From: Eustoma russellianum
Taxonomy: Eukaryota; Streptophyta; Magnoliopsida; Gentianales; Gentianaceae
DNA length: 64,000 nucleotides
Direction of reading: 5' to 3'
NCBI GenBank assembly: GCA_036186865.1
Contig: AP025065.1
Coordinates: 8,898,259-8,962,258, forward strand
Position 1 is the stretch's first letter. The number at the start of each line of letters is the position of its first letter. Of the stretch, positions 21,228 to 32,544 are shown piece by piece. Position numbers and translations under genes: made by a program. The notes beneath the pieces were generated by a model that was not told the origin of the DNA, ran no database searches, and was given only the letters and a program-made list of their open reading frames with translations.

Positions 21228-21942
21228 AACTCCTGTGAGAGCAAGTCTGAACACAAAGTGCAATTGTCGAAATTAGTTTGTTTATAACTACTGAACATAC
21301 AGTAATAAATGCAGTAAAAACTTAGAAGAAAAATAGAATTAAAAGCAATAAATTAATTAACTAATAGAAATGAGCAACTAAAACTAAACCCAAGAAAGTA
21401 TTAAATTCCTAATCTTAAGGGAACATGGAATAAGCAAAGTAAAACTAAATGTAGAAATATTAATCCTAATTTAGCTAAGCTTAATTAAGTTAATTAATTA
21501 AGACTTAATTAAGTTAATTAATTAAGCAACACTAAATTAGACTAAGACTTAACTAAGTTGATTAACTAAGACGAGAATAAATTAAGCAAGATGAAGAACT
21601 CATAAATTAAACTAAATAAATTTGAGGCATAAAACTAAGAGAACATTAAATAAAATAGAGTGTAAATAAAATAGAACTTAGTTGATTGCGTGAAATAGCG
21701 AAAGCGGAAAGAAAAGCACTCTGTCCATGCAAAAATTAAATAAAGTACTAAAAGAAAGAAAGAATGAGAAAAAAAAGAGGGAGAATAGAAATTTGGAGGG
21801 GGAGAGAGATTTAAGAAGAAGAAAAGGATGTTCTTGAGTAGGGTCTAAGGAGGGACCGGATTGCTTCGCGATCTGATGTATGCAGTCTTACCCTCCATTT
21901 TGTGTAAGAGGTTGTTCCTGCCGTCCGAACCCATGATTTCAA
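21228..21942 (+). repeat. Repeat X, copy 1 (lacks its first ~220 bp)
   Basis: It starts ACTCCTGTGAGAGCAAGTCT and runs through A-rich DNA with TTAATTAAGTTAATTAATTA repeats to a minus-strand SINE. It is nearly identical in order to copies 2 and 3, with small indels. No gene is seen. Confidence 0.75.
21828..21942 (-). mobile_element. tRNA-derived SINE (Au/TS-like), partial, in repeat X copy 1
   Basis: On the minus strand it has a box-B-like string (GGGTTCGGACGG), then AACAACCTCTTACACAAAAT, GCATACATCAGATCGCGAAG and GGTCCCTCCTTAGACCCTAC. This is the body of the Au/TS SINE family. Confidence 0.65.
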
Positions 21943-22861
21943 GGTCTGTCCGCTGGCACGTCGATCGATCGACGTACGTCGATCTCTCACTGTGAGAGAT
22001 CGGATAGCCTCAGATCAACATGGATCGATCGACGTGAGAGATCCACGTCCAACTGAAATTCTCCAGTATTGCAACAATTCATATCAATCTCCCAAACAAC
22101 CTCATACATATTCTATATAAGTTTGGAGCACACAGTAAGGTACTTTGATATACTTTTCTAACAGCTACAACTCCTGTGAGAGCAAGTCTGAACACAAAGT
22201 GCAATTATCGAAATTAGTTTGTTTATAACTACGAACATACAGTAATAAATGCAGTAAAAACTTAGAAGAAAAATAGAATTAAAAGCAATAAATTAATTAA
22301 CTAACAGAAATGAGCAACTAAAACTAAACCCAAGAAAGTATTAAATTCCTAATCTTAAGGGAACATGGAATAGGCAAAGTAAAACTAAATGTTGAAATAT
22401 TAATCCTAATTTAGCTAAGCTTAATTAAGTTAATTAATTAAGCAACACTAAATTAGACTAAGACTTAACTAAGTTGATTAACTAAGCCGAGAATAAATTA
22501 AGCAAGTTGAAGAACTCATAAATTAGACTAAATAAATTTGAGGCATAAAACTAAGAGAACATTAAATAAAATAGAGCGTAAATAAAATAGAACTTAGTTC
22601 ATTCCATGAAATAGCGAAAGCGGAAAGAAAAAGCACTCTGTCCATGCAAAAATTAAATAAAGTATTAAAAGAAATAAAGAATGAGAGAAAAAAAAGAGAG
22701 AGAATAGAAATTTGGAGGGGGAGAGAGATTTAAGAAGAAGAAAAGGATGTTCTCGGTGTGCTCCTGTATTTGAGTAGGGTCTAAGGAGAGGCCGTATTGC
22801 TTCGCAATCTGATGTATGCAGCTAACCCTGCATTTTGTGTAAGAGGTTGTTTCTGACACTC
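21943..22861 (+). repeat. Repeat X, copy 2
   Basis: It starts TCTGTCCGCTGGCACGTCGA and contains GTCGATCGATCGACGTACG and the palindrome GATCTCTCAC/GTGAGAGATC. A TATA-like TTCTATATAAGTTTGG lies at about 22111, then the CTACAACTCCTGTGAGAG part found in all copies, A-rich DNA and a minus-strand SINE cut at 22861. It may be a non-coding retroelement or LTR; I cannot say which. Confidence 0.75.
22757..22861 (-). mobile_element. tRNA-derived SINE, head-truncated, in repeat X copy 2
   Basis: The tail and body match the copy at 24570 (CACCGAGAACATCC end; GCATACATCAGATTGCGAAG). The match stops at about 22861, just before box B, where copia gag sequence begins. Confidence 0.65.
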
Positions 22862-23362
22862 CAACAGCGCCGCCGCCTGGAACGTCTCATCGATCTTGAT
22901 TCCTTCATGTTCCAGATTATCCACCAGTTGTTGGAATTGATAGATTTGATCATTGATTGGAGAATGATCAACCATCTGGAACTTCAAGAATTCACTCACC
23001 ACATACTTGCGTTTGCCCACATCCTCAGCCCCATACTTGTTCTCCAATGCTGACCAAATCTCTTTTGCAGACGTGAATTTGACATAGATGTCAAATAGAG
23101 AGTTGGACAGAAAATGTAGTATGTGGCCTCTGCAAGTAGTGTTGTCTGCTACATACTTCCGTGCTTCAGTTTCATCATTGGGTTTGTCCATCTTGAGTAC
23201 ATATAAAACTGACAGCATTTCGAGGAAGAACAGCACCTTGGCCGCCCACCTCTTGTAGAACTTGCCATCAAATGGCTCCATCTTGGACATATCGGGTAAA
23301 GCTTGCTTGGATGCCATCGTAAATTGCTTTAAGACTGTTAAGAAAGTACAGCAAACAAGCAA
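22862..23362 (-). pseudogene. Ty1/copia gag N-terminal fragment (UBN2-type)
   Basis: From the ATG at about 23317 the frame reads MASKQALPDMSKMEPFDGKF, then WAAKVLFFLEMLSVLYVL, KEIWSALENKYGAEDVGKRK, FLKFQMVDHSPINDQIYQFQ and FQAAALLE. This is the capsid-like N-terminal part of a copia Gag. It stops at LLE, where the frame runs into SINE sequence, so only about 150 residues remain. No CCHC knuckle, protease or RT follows. Confidence 0.8.
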
Positions 23363-23768
23363 GAAGATGATCAGACAAAAGCCGAGACGAGTCTCAAGAT
23401 GACTCTGTCCTTAAAGCAATTTAGCCTCTACCGATTGAGCAAGGTAGACAACAAGACTAATGCTTCCCAAGATATAACAGCTTTCTTCTTGTTCTTTGCT
23501 CTAGGAGAAGAAGATTGAACTTGTTGTAGAAGAAAAAGATAATGGAGAGTGATAGAAGAAGAATGCTGAAATTCTATAGATTTTTGCAAGAATGTTATGT
23601 ATATTTGAAGATAGCAAGATCTCATATATATATAGACCTTGGATTGTGTTAAAAACCATGTTTGAAACTCATTTCAGCAGTTTTTCTATCAGTTATGGCA
23701 GTTGATTACCATTCATAGGTGAAGGGAGATGATCCTTGGATCAAAAGTTGCAACCCAAAATGAAAAGT
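23363..23768 (-). promoter_or_regulatory. Leader and probable LTR part of the copia gag fragment
   Basis: Upstream of the gag ATG on the minus strand is a leader without long frames and a strong TATA run (TATATATATATG) at about 23620-23632. I did not find the usual TGGTATCAGAGC primer site, so the LTR/leader border is unclear. The segment ends where repeat X copy 3 starts. Confidence 0.4.
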
Positions 23769-24735
23769 TCTGTCCGCTGGCACGTCGATCGATCGACGTA
23801 CGTCGATCTCTCACTGTGAGAGATCGGATAGCCTCAGATCAACATGGATCGATCGACGTGAGAGATCCACGTCCAACTGAAATTCTCCAGTATTACAACA
23901 CTTCATATCAATCTCCCAAACAACCTCATACACATTCTATATAAGTTTGGAGCACACAGTAAGGTACTTTGATGTACTTTTCTAACAGCTACAACTCCTG
24001 TGAGAGCAAGTCTGAACACAAAGTGCAATTGTCGAAATTAGTTTGTTTATAACTACGAACATACAGTAATAAATGCAGTAAAAACTTAGAAGAAAAATAG
24101 AATTAAAAGCAATAAATTAATTAACTAACAGAAATGAGCAACTAAAACTAAACCCAAGAAAGTATTAAATTCCTAATCTTAAGGGAACATGGAATAGGCA
24201 AAGTAAAACTAAATGTAGAAATATTAATCCTAATTTAGCTAAGCTTAATTAAGTTAATTAATTAAGCAACACTAAATTAGACTAAGACTTAACTAAGTTG
24301 ATTAATTAAGCCGAGAATAAATTAAGCAAGTTGAAGAACTCATAAATTAGACTAAATAAATTTGAGGCATAAAACTAAGAGAACATTAAATAAAATAGAG
24401 CGTAAATAAAATAAAACTTAGTTGATTCCATGAAATAGCGAAAGCGGAAAGAAAAAGCACTCTGTCCATGCAAAAATTAAATAAAGTATTAAAAGAAAGA
24501 AAGAATGAGAGAAAAAAAAGAGAGAGAATAGAAATTTGGAGAGGGAGAGAGATTTAAGAAGAAGAAAAGGATGTTCTCGGTGTGCTCCTGTGTTTGAGTA
24601 GGGTCTAAGGAGAGGCCGTATTGCTTCGCAATCTGATGTATGCAGCTAACCCTGCATTTTGTGTAAGAGGTTGTTTCTGACACTCGAACCCATGACTTCA
24701 AAGTCACAAAGCAACAACTTTACCAGATTTTGAAA
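23769..24735 (+). repeat. Repeat X, copy 3 (complete)
   Basis: It starts TCTGTCCGCTGGCACGTCGA, like copy 2, and is nearly identical along its length. It ends with a complete minus-strand SINE. Copies 2 and 3 flank the copia gag fragment as direct repeats. Confidence 0.75.
24570..24733 (-). mobile_element. tRNA-derived SINE (Au/TS-like), near complete
   Basis: The minus strand reads GGTAAAGTTGTTGCTTTGTG, ATGGGTTCGAGTGTC (box B region, about 24680-24693), CCTCTTACACAAAATGCAGG, TGCGAAGCAATACGGCCTCT and the end CACCGAGAACATCC followed by TTTTC. This matches the plan of Au/TS SINEs: tRNA-like head, conserved body, short pyrimidine tail. The element is non-autonomous and was mobilised by LINE machinery (family knowledge). 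Confidence 0.75.
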
Positions 24736-24905
24736 AGATATAGATTTTTAAAAATACAGATAAAAAGGCTAAAACTAAATAGTCTAAGAGTATAAAGACT
24801 AAAAGAAAATTTTTACTACTAAAAGTCTTAGAGCTGATCTAAAACTCCAATATTGTACTAAAGAAGCGTACAAAGTGAGATATTTTAAATGACTAGAATA
24901 TGCAT
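24736..24905. other. AT-rich spacer, no gene
   Basis: Unique-looking AT-rich DNA up to the Mutator-like element. After removing that element and one target copy, it would continue directly into 25651. Confidence 0.4.
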
Positions 24906-24914
24906 CTATTTATA

Positions 24915-25641
24915 GGGAAATGTTTTCATGACGCGGTGGGTTGGGACGCCATTTTGACGCCGCCAATAACAAAGCGGCACGTGGCAAAATCTGCCAAACC
25001 TTTTTTTTTTTGATTTTTTTATCCCTAAATCTCATTCTTTTGGATTGTCTTCAGCAACAAAGCCTTAAAATATTGCATTTCACGTCTCGCCGGAGCACGG
25101 TTGCAGAGAGGAAAGGGTCTTTCCATTCCGAAGTAAATTTTGTGTGGGGTTTCTTTCGGTTAATTCAGCAATTATTGAAGGACGAGAGCGTGACCTCGTC
25201 GCCCAAAGTGCTGAAAACCCTAGCTCAACCGCCAGTTTTTTTCTCTTGGTCCTCTTAGCGCCGCAACAATTGCCTTTTGTTGTTCGCAGCTAACTAACCA
25301 AATAGAGGCTCTTTTGATGCCAAGATGAATGTTTTCTTGGTTTTATTTGGAATCCAAAGTGTATTATGGTTGAACTTGGTCTTTAATTGTATTTTTGTCA
25401 GCTCCGATGTTTGCCATTAGTTGGATTAAGGCTGACGGTGGAAGTGGGATGGCTGAAATTCGTCTTCAAGCTCGGTGCAGGAGAAGAGAGGCGCAAATGG
25501 GTTTTAAGGATTAAATTGTTTTTATTTTGTATAAAATAAAAAAATCAAAAAAAAAGGTTTGGCAGATTTTGCCACGTGTCGCTTTGTTATTGGCGGCGTC
25601 AAAATGGCGTCCCAACCCACCGCGTCATGCAAACATTTCCC
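24915..25641. mobile_element. Non-autonomous Mutator-like element with perfect 9-bp target duplication
   Basis: The terminal inverted repeats are about 107 bp: 24915-25021 against 25535-25641. Both start GGGAAATGTTT and share CATGACGCGGTGGGTTGGGA and CGCCATTTTGACGCCGCC; I see two substitutions and a T-run of 11 versus 9. CTATTTATA flanks both sides (24906-24914 and 25642-25650). Long inverted ends with a 9-bp duplication are diagnostic of Mutator-like elements. The 510-bp interior has no transposase. The near identity of the ends suggests a fairly recent insertion. Confidence 0.88.
25022..25534. other. Interior of the Mutator-like element: possible captured sequence
   Basis: The base composition is less AT-rich than the surroundings. 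The interior contains short open stretches (for example DESVTSSPKVLKTLAQPPVF on the plus strand at about 25172-25236) and a splice-acceptor-like TTGTTGTTCGCAG. No family is recognised. It could be a captured host gene fragment (Pack-MULE) or ordinary non-coding filler. Confidence 0.35.
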
Positions 25642-25865
25642 CTATTTATAGCCTGAATGCACGTCATGAAATCAATTTTCGTCACTTGGAAACCGATACA
25701 GATTTCCATGCTTTGTTTTCTAGAAATTCATCCCCATTTGACTTGCTGGAAGTCGATTTTCATAACTTAGAAATCTATTTCTGCATGGTGACTCCAATGA
25801 CTTTTCTTCACTTATTTGGTTTTCACTCTTAGACTTGTACGCGCTTCTCATGGCTCCCACGAACT

Positions 25866-27366
25866 TGTTGAAATATGAATTGTTTTGATGAAGTTAAAAG
25901 ATGCTTTAAAAGAATTAAAAAGGTATTTCACACTTTGGAATTAAACAAAAACAAGAAAAACACACTGTGAGATAGAGATCTCTCACATGGATTGATCGAT
26001 ATATACATCAGTCTCTCAGGAAGAGACGTCGATCGATCTATGTTGGGATTGTCCAAGGTTGGAACCTTACTATGAGACATTGATCTCTAAGTTTGGGACA
26101 CATCGATTCATCGATCCGACATCAGTCTCTAAGGTTAGAGACAACGATCGATCGATGTAATGAAGGTTCAAAGTTCAAACCTTACTATGAGACATCGATC
26201 TCTCAATAAAAAGACATCGATCGATCAATGTATATATCAATCTCTTGAAGAAGAGACATCGATCGATCGATGTATATAAGGTATAAAACTGAAACCTGAC
26301 TGTGACACATTGATTTCTAAATAGTTAGACATCGATCGATAGATGTGACATCAATCTCTCAAAGAAGAGACATCGATCGATCAATATATGAAAGGTTCAA
26401 AACTGAAACCTTACTGGAAGACGTCGATCTCTTAACATAGAGACATCAATCGATCGATGTCATCTAGGATTCAAATTTTTAGGACCGTTGGAACGAAATC
26501 CAAGGGAGATCTAAAGTGTTTTCTGTCTCTAATCTTACTCAAATTTCTTATGCACTTTTCCCTGACATGAATCATGCTTCCTTGACTATTATATCCATGT
26601 CTAAGATTTTCTAGGGTGTCTTTGGAGGATCAAATCAATATATAGGGTGGCTAAAGGCTATTTGGAATTGTCAAGACTAATGATTGAGTTGAAGACTTGA
26701 GGGAGGCTGCAAAAACATGACTCACACTCTCTATAAACTGAAGAATCTCAGATGAGGGCAATATACACTTTCATCCTGTTCAAGCTTCATTTTTTTATTG
26801 TTGTAAAAAGCTCTCATTTGTGTAAAAGTGATGAAAGCTTGTTAAGCTCTTATTGCTTGTTCTTTATTGTTGGAAATTGTGAGAGTGTAAGTCTAACACA
26901 AGAGGAACCATGCTTATTTAATCTCTTGCTTGTGTGTAGACTAGCTAGAAAGTGTAAATCCCGCTACTTTTGAAAAGTCACTGTGTGAAAGTTCTTTGTT
27001 GAAGCAAGAACTTGTTCTTGCATATAGCTGTTAGTGTTGCTGTTGCACAAAGTTGTTTTGTGCAAGAAGCCTGTTGTTGTTGCTTACACTAAGTTTTTAA
27101 TGTAGGTAATGTTGTTGTTGTTGTTGTTCTTATTAAGATTAATAAAAAGAATAGCTGTTGAAAATCCATTTTGAAAACAAAGTGGCAGTGGAGTATGATC
27201 ATTTAAGATTCGAACCACTTTTTAATGTGTGTATTCATTCATTATCAATTATCTCATTTCTTTATTTTGATTTAGAGTTCATTTGACTTAGAGTAGGCCA
27301 AAAACAAAAAAAAATTCCACAAAATTGCCTAACACTCTATTCACCCCTCCTCTAGAGTGATTGTCA
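25866..27366 (+). repeat. Copia A 5' LTR
   Basis: It contains a 115-bp tandem array (26065-26500), a probable TATA box (CTATAAACTG, 26731-26740), a short poly-Gln-like GTTGTTGTTGTT run at about 27108-27125 and the end ACTCTATTCACCCCTCCTCT...GATTGTCA. It pairs with the 3' LTR over its whole length, with many substitutions, so the element is old. Confidence 0.82.
26065..26500 (+). repeat. 115-bp tandem repeat array with CGATCGATCG palindromes in the 5' LTR U3
   Basis: The anchor CCTTAC (or CCTGAC) recurs at 26065, 26180, 26295 and 26409, spacings 115, 115 and 114. Each unit holds GAGACATCGATCGATCGATG-type palindromes alternating with CATCAGTCTCT. The same array with the same spacing is in the 3' LTR (34783, 34898, 35013, 35127). 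Confidence 0.8.
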
Positions 27367-27379
27367 CAGACTTTAGAAT

Positions 27380-27391
27380 TGGTATCAGAGC
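27380..27391 (+). promoter_or_regulatory. Copia A primer binding site (initiator-Met tRNA)
   Basis: TGGTATCAGAGC is the standard sequence complementary to the plant initiator-Met tRNA 3' end. It sits about 13 bp after the 5' LTR, where minus-strand DNA synthesis would start. Confidence 0.9.
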
Positions 27392-27430
27392 CTAATCTTG
27401 ATTTCTTTGCAAGTAGCAAGATAAAAGATC

Positions 27431-29150
27431 ATGACAATGACAACCTCTTCTTCCTACACCTCAACTTCCAATCATACCGCATTATTCTCAACCTCAAACA
27501 CCAAAACTCCTATATTTGATGCTCAAAACTATTCTCTGTGAAAATTTCTAATGATAAATCATTTGAAAGGTCGTGGATTTGATATATGGAGAGCTGTTGC
27601 CAAAGGAATTAAAGTTTCTATGATTACCATCTCAAAATAAGAATTAATGTTCAAAGATGAGGATGATTACACCGATAAAAAAAAGATAAATTTTGCTATA
27701 AATGGAAAGGTATTTGATATTTTCTCAAGTACTCTAACAACTAGCTAACTCATAAGACTTCAAGGTCTTGAAACCGCCCATGAAGCATGAAAAAGGCTAG
27801 AAATGATACTTGAAGAGGCTGAGCAAGTAAGAATGGACAAAAGACTTATACTCATGAAGGAATATGAAATGTTCGGTGTGAAGAGTGGCGAAAAGATTGA
27901 GGAGAACATTGACCAACTCGCCTGGATAGTGAATCAACTCTCCATAGTTGACAAGAAAATATCAAATGAACATCTTGTCTCAAAACTTCTCTACTCTTTG
28001 CCAAGAGAATGGACACTCAAAGTCACCGCCATCACCGAATCCAAAAATCTCAAGACTCTTACTCTTGATGAATTGTCCGATAATCTAATTAATCATGAAA
28101 TCCTTATTGATGAACAAAATAGGATGAACCATATCAAGCCCACAAATGCATCACACAAAGGATTGGTGATAGAGTCTGATGAGTCGGGTGAGGAAGTTGT
28201 TCTTCTAGTTAGAAAATTTAAAAAAGTAGCCACAAGAACAAGGTCCAAGCAAGAAAATTTTTCAAGAAACTATCAAAGGACAAAGAATCAAGTAAAAATT
28301 GCTATGGGTGTGGTCGAGCCGGTCATTTCATTACCGATTGTCATGTCAAGAAGCCGCAAAAGCAAGATAAGAAAGTATTTCCTCAAAAGAAGAAAGCTTT
28401 AAATACGGAAGTAACCACATGTGACGATCTTCTTTCCGAATTGGAAAGTAAAGAAAATGAAGACAAGGATGTTGGACTTATTGCAATAGTTGAAAATCCA
28501 AAGGAACAACACACTTGTCTCATGGCAATCGAGAATGATCTTGAGGTAAATTCTACATCTTCTAATGTTAATCTACAAGATGAAATAGGAGATTTACAGG
28601 ATGATTTTAAAAAACTAAACTTGAAATACAAACATTTGAAGAAAGAATTTAAAAAGTGCATATTAGAAAACAAGAACTTGAATGATAAAAATATTTTGGT
28701 TTACCAAGAGCATGATATCATACTTACCATGCATAAGAACGTAGCCCTAGAAAATATGGAAAATAGGAAGGAATGTGATAAATTAAGATTAGATTTATAA
28801 AATTTGACCAATGGTAAGAGTAATCTAAATAAATTACTTGGAAACCAAAGAATAGGAAATGATAAATCCGATTTAGGATTTAAGTCCTCATATTCCACTG
28901 TTGAACCTAAGTTATTAAACCAAAAAAAGGCAAGTAATAGAAGAACTCAAAATGATCCATCATCTCATAAGCACAAAAACACAAAACCAAGGCATGTGCC
29001 TACTTGTTGTTATCGTAACAACAAAAGACATGTAAAAAGTGCATGTAGAGCTAGATTTGGTGACATGTATGTTTGGAAGCCTAAGGGTCGACAAGATAAC
29101 CAGAAAGGACCCAACCATCAAAAGATACCAATGTATAAATCTCTTGGCTT
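27431..29150 (+). pseudogene. Copia A gag
   Basis: The ATG at 27431 opens a Ser/Thr-rich start (MTMTTSSSYTSTSNHTALFS). The UBN2-type capsid region follows with stops (near 27540, 27639, 27747, 27789), then a cleaner stretch at 27803-28260 (MKEYEMFGVKSGEKIEENID, LLYSLPREWTLKVTAITESK, LTLDELSDNLINHE). A zinc knuckle CYGCGRAGHFITDC is readable at about 28299-28340 in a shifted frame. A coiled coil rich in Lys/Glu/Leu follows (28550-28800), and a second degenerate knuckle (CCYRNNKRHVKSAC) lies near 29005-29045, a layout I associate with SIRE-type Gag. Confidence 0.75.
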
Positions 29151-32149
29151 TGTAGGTATTCAAGATAAACGGAGTAGCCAAAGAAGAAAGAACCAAATGG
29201 CTTATGGACAACAGATGTTCCACGCACATGATCAGAGACAAGACTTTATTTACCAAGCCCAAAATCCAAGATGGTGGAACGATGCATTTTGGAAATGAGA
29301 GAGCCAAAATCCTTAGACATGGAGAATTGGTAACTCTTCTTTTACTATTAATAATGTATTATATATAGAAGGGCTTAAGTATGATTTGATAAGTGTTAGC
29401 CAACTATGTGATGCTATTTTTCAAGTTGAATTTCCTAAAAGAAAATGCATAGTGAAAAAGGAGGGTAGAATTGTTTTTGAGGCTATAAGAAAAAATGATG
29501 TTTATAAATTTAGCACACATGATTTGATATCCCAAAAAGTTTCATGTCTAGTTGCCAAAAATGATTTGACACAATTATGGCATAGATGACTTGAACATAT
29601 TAGTTTCAAAAACTTCAAAGAAATTTGTAAAAATAAAAAATTCCAAGGTCTTCCAAAACTAAGTTTCAAAAATGATGGCTTATGTGACACTTCTCAAAAG
29701 AAAAAGGTTATTAAAACAAGCTTCAAGCCCAAAAGTGAAATCTCCACCTCCAAACCTGTACAATTGCTTCATATAGATTTATATGGGGATACTGGTACGA
29801 CAAGTCTATGTGAAAAACATTACACTTTTGTAGTAATAGATCACTTTTCTAGGTATGCTTGGGTCATAAACATAGCCAAAAAGAATGATGCATGCCAAGA
29901 GTTTATAAAACTCTTTAGGAGATTAGAAAACCAAAAAGAAGATACCATCAAGAAAATTAGAAGCGATAGAGGTGGTGAGTTTGATGGTGAGTTTCAAGAA
30001 TTTTGTGTATTCAGAGGGTATGGATACAACTTCTCGGCTCCTAGAACTCCTCAACAAAATGGTGTTGTGGAAAGGAAGAATAGAATTATTTAAGAAATGA
30101 ATAGAGACATGCTAAATGAATTTGAGCTACCTAAGTACTTTTGGGCTGAAGCTGTCAATATCACTTGCCATGTGATAAATAGAGTTTACTTGAGACCATC
30201 TCTCAAAAAGACTCCTTATGAGCTTTGGAAAGGAAGAGTACACAACATTGGATACTTCAAGGTATTTGGTTGTAAGTGTTTCATACATAACACCAAAGAT
30301 AACTTGGATAAACTCGATTTCAAAGCGAGTGAAGGAATCTTTATGGATTATGCTCAAAATACCAAGGCATTCAAAGTATACAACAAAAGAAATATGAAAG
30401 TTGAAGAGTGAATTCATGTTAAGTTTAGTGAATTCCTTGATGATGAACCAAGTCTAAATGATGATGAAGAAAGTGAGAGAGTTGAAGTAACTCAGAAAAC
30501 CTTGAAAATTCAGAAGGAGACATTCATGTTGATCTTAGAATTGACCCACTTGAAAGTGAACCTAAGATTGAAGAAAAGGAAGAAGTGAAAGGTGATACTT
30601 CAAATTGATCAAAATCATATAAAAATAAGAAAGACCACCGAAAAGAGTTGATATTAGGAGAAACAAGCCAATGCATATTAACAAGAAGAAAATTTCATGA
30701 AAATGTCTTTATTTCACAAGTTGAGCTTAAAAATATAAAAGAGGCTATAAATGATGAAGATTGGATAGTAGCCATGCAAGAAGAGCTAAATCAATTTGAA
30801 AAAAGTGATGTTCGAGAGTTAGTTGCTAAACTTAGTGATCGTCCTATAATTGGTACTAAATGGGTATTTAGAAATGAAATAGATGATCAAGGAAATATAA
30901 CTAAAACAAAGCTAGGTTGGCAGCACAATAATATAGACAAGACGAAGGTATAGATTATGATGAAACTTTTGCTCCCATATTCAGATTAGAAGCCATTAGG
31001 ATGCTACTAGCATATGCATACTATAAAGATTTCAAGTTATATCAAATGGATGTGAAATCAGCCTTTTTGAATGAAATAATTCAAGAAGAAGTATATGTAG
31101 CTCAACCACAGGGTTTTGAAAATCATGATTACACAAATCATGTATTTAAACTTAAAAATGCTCTTTATGGACTTAAACAAGCGCCTAGAGCGTAGTATGG
31201 GAGACTAAGCAACTTCCTTCTTGAAAATATTTTTCAAGAGGAAAAGTTGATACTACATTATTTATTAAAGAACAATGAAATAATCAATTTCTTGTTCAAA
31301 TAATATTATATTTGGTGCCACTAATGATTCTGTTTGTAAGCATTTTGACAAGTTAATGGAAGGAGAATTTATGATGAGTATGATGGATGAACTCAAAGAC
31401 AGTGTATACGAATCTCAAACAAAGTATACCAAGGATCTCCTCAAGAAATACAAGTTTGACGATGGAAAGAGTGTAAGCACATAAATGAACACAAGTACAA
31501 AGCTTGACAAGGATGAAAAAGGAAAGCCAGTTTAGGTAATTAAACATAGAGGTATGATTAGATGTTTACTCTATTTAACAGCTAGCAGACCAGATATTTT
31601 ACATGTTGTGTGCATATATGCTAGATTTCAAATTATTGCTAAGGAATCACATCTAGTTGACTTAAAACGTATGTTTAGGTATTTGAAAGGTACATTAAAC
31701 TTTGAGCTATTTTATCCCAAAAGTAGGTGTTTTAACTTAAGAGGGTATGACTCTGACTATGCTGAAAATCTAGTTGATAGGAAAAGCACCTCCAGGATGT
31801 CAATTCCTTGGTTTCTTGGTTCTCCAAGAAACAAAATAATCTATCACTTTCAACAGCGGAATCATAATATGTGTCGGCCGCCTCATGTTGCACCCAACTC
31901 TTTTAGATGATACACACCTTGAATGACTATAATGTCAAGTTTCATAAAGTACCGATTTTATCTATTAATACCTCATCCATATGCATAGCTAAACATCCTG
32001 TCTATCGTAGCAGGACCAAGCATATTGAAGTGAGACATCACTTTATAAGGGATTATGTTAAGAAAAGATTGGTGTGTGTTCAATTTGTTCCAACCAATGA
32101 CCAACTAGCTGATATTTTTACCAAATCCCTTCCCACCGAAACATTTTAA
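29151..32149 (+). pseudogene. Copia A pol: protease, integrase, RT, RNase H remnants
   Basis: Protease: the usual LDSGCSRHMT region reads LMDNRCSTHMIRD (about 29200-29240), so the catalytic DSG is lost. Integrase: LLHIDLYGDT, HYTFVVIDHFSRYAW, KIRSDRGGEF and PRTPQQNGVVERKNRII*EMN (29764-30093), with a TAA in frame right after RII. RT: IIGTKWVFRNEID, then a frameshift near 30905, then DETFAPIFRLEAIRMLLA, LYQMDVKSAFLN and KNALYGLKQAPRA (30960-31195). The YVDD box is gone: FLVQI runs straight into IIFGATND at about 31300, about ten bases short. RNase H: RCLLYLTASRPDI, RKSTS, RTKHIEVRHHFIRDYV and ending DIFTKSLPTETF. Confidence 0.85.
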
Positions 32150-32544
32150 TCAATTAGAGCAAGATTAGGAATGATAAAAAATACTTGAAAAGTCAGAAAA
32201 ATAAAACCCTAGAAAAATAGGTACATCGATCAATCAATGTACCTAGATGAGAGATTGATGTATACATCGCTTTCTACATTGATCGATCAACGTCAATGGG
32301 ATCAGAAACGCTGTAACCCGCCTAAAAAAACAAAATTCATCCCTCTTTCTCATTCTAATCAAATTTCTCAACCCTAAAAACCTCTCTAGCAATTTTTCTC
32401 CCACGTCTGTCTGTCCTCCCTCCAATTTCTTGAAAAATCTTCACTTTATTCCCAACAAATTTCAAGTTTGTCAACTACATTTCATCTTCTTCATCTTCTT
32501 AAATTTTTTTCATTCTCTCTAACCCTAGAAACCAAAAATCAAAA
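32150..32544. other. Copia A pol-third ORF spacer
   Basis: There is no gene. It contains CATCGATCAATCAATG and ATTGATCGATCAACG strings (32224-32300) like those of the LTR array, then a pyrimidine-rich leader (32460-32520). Confidence 0.5.

Noticed and set aside
26065..26500. Regularly spaced palindromic repeats that superficially look like a CRISPR array
   Set aside because: The spacing, the duplication in both LTRs of a plant retrotransposon and the lack of unique spacers show a tandem repeat in U3, not CRISPR.
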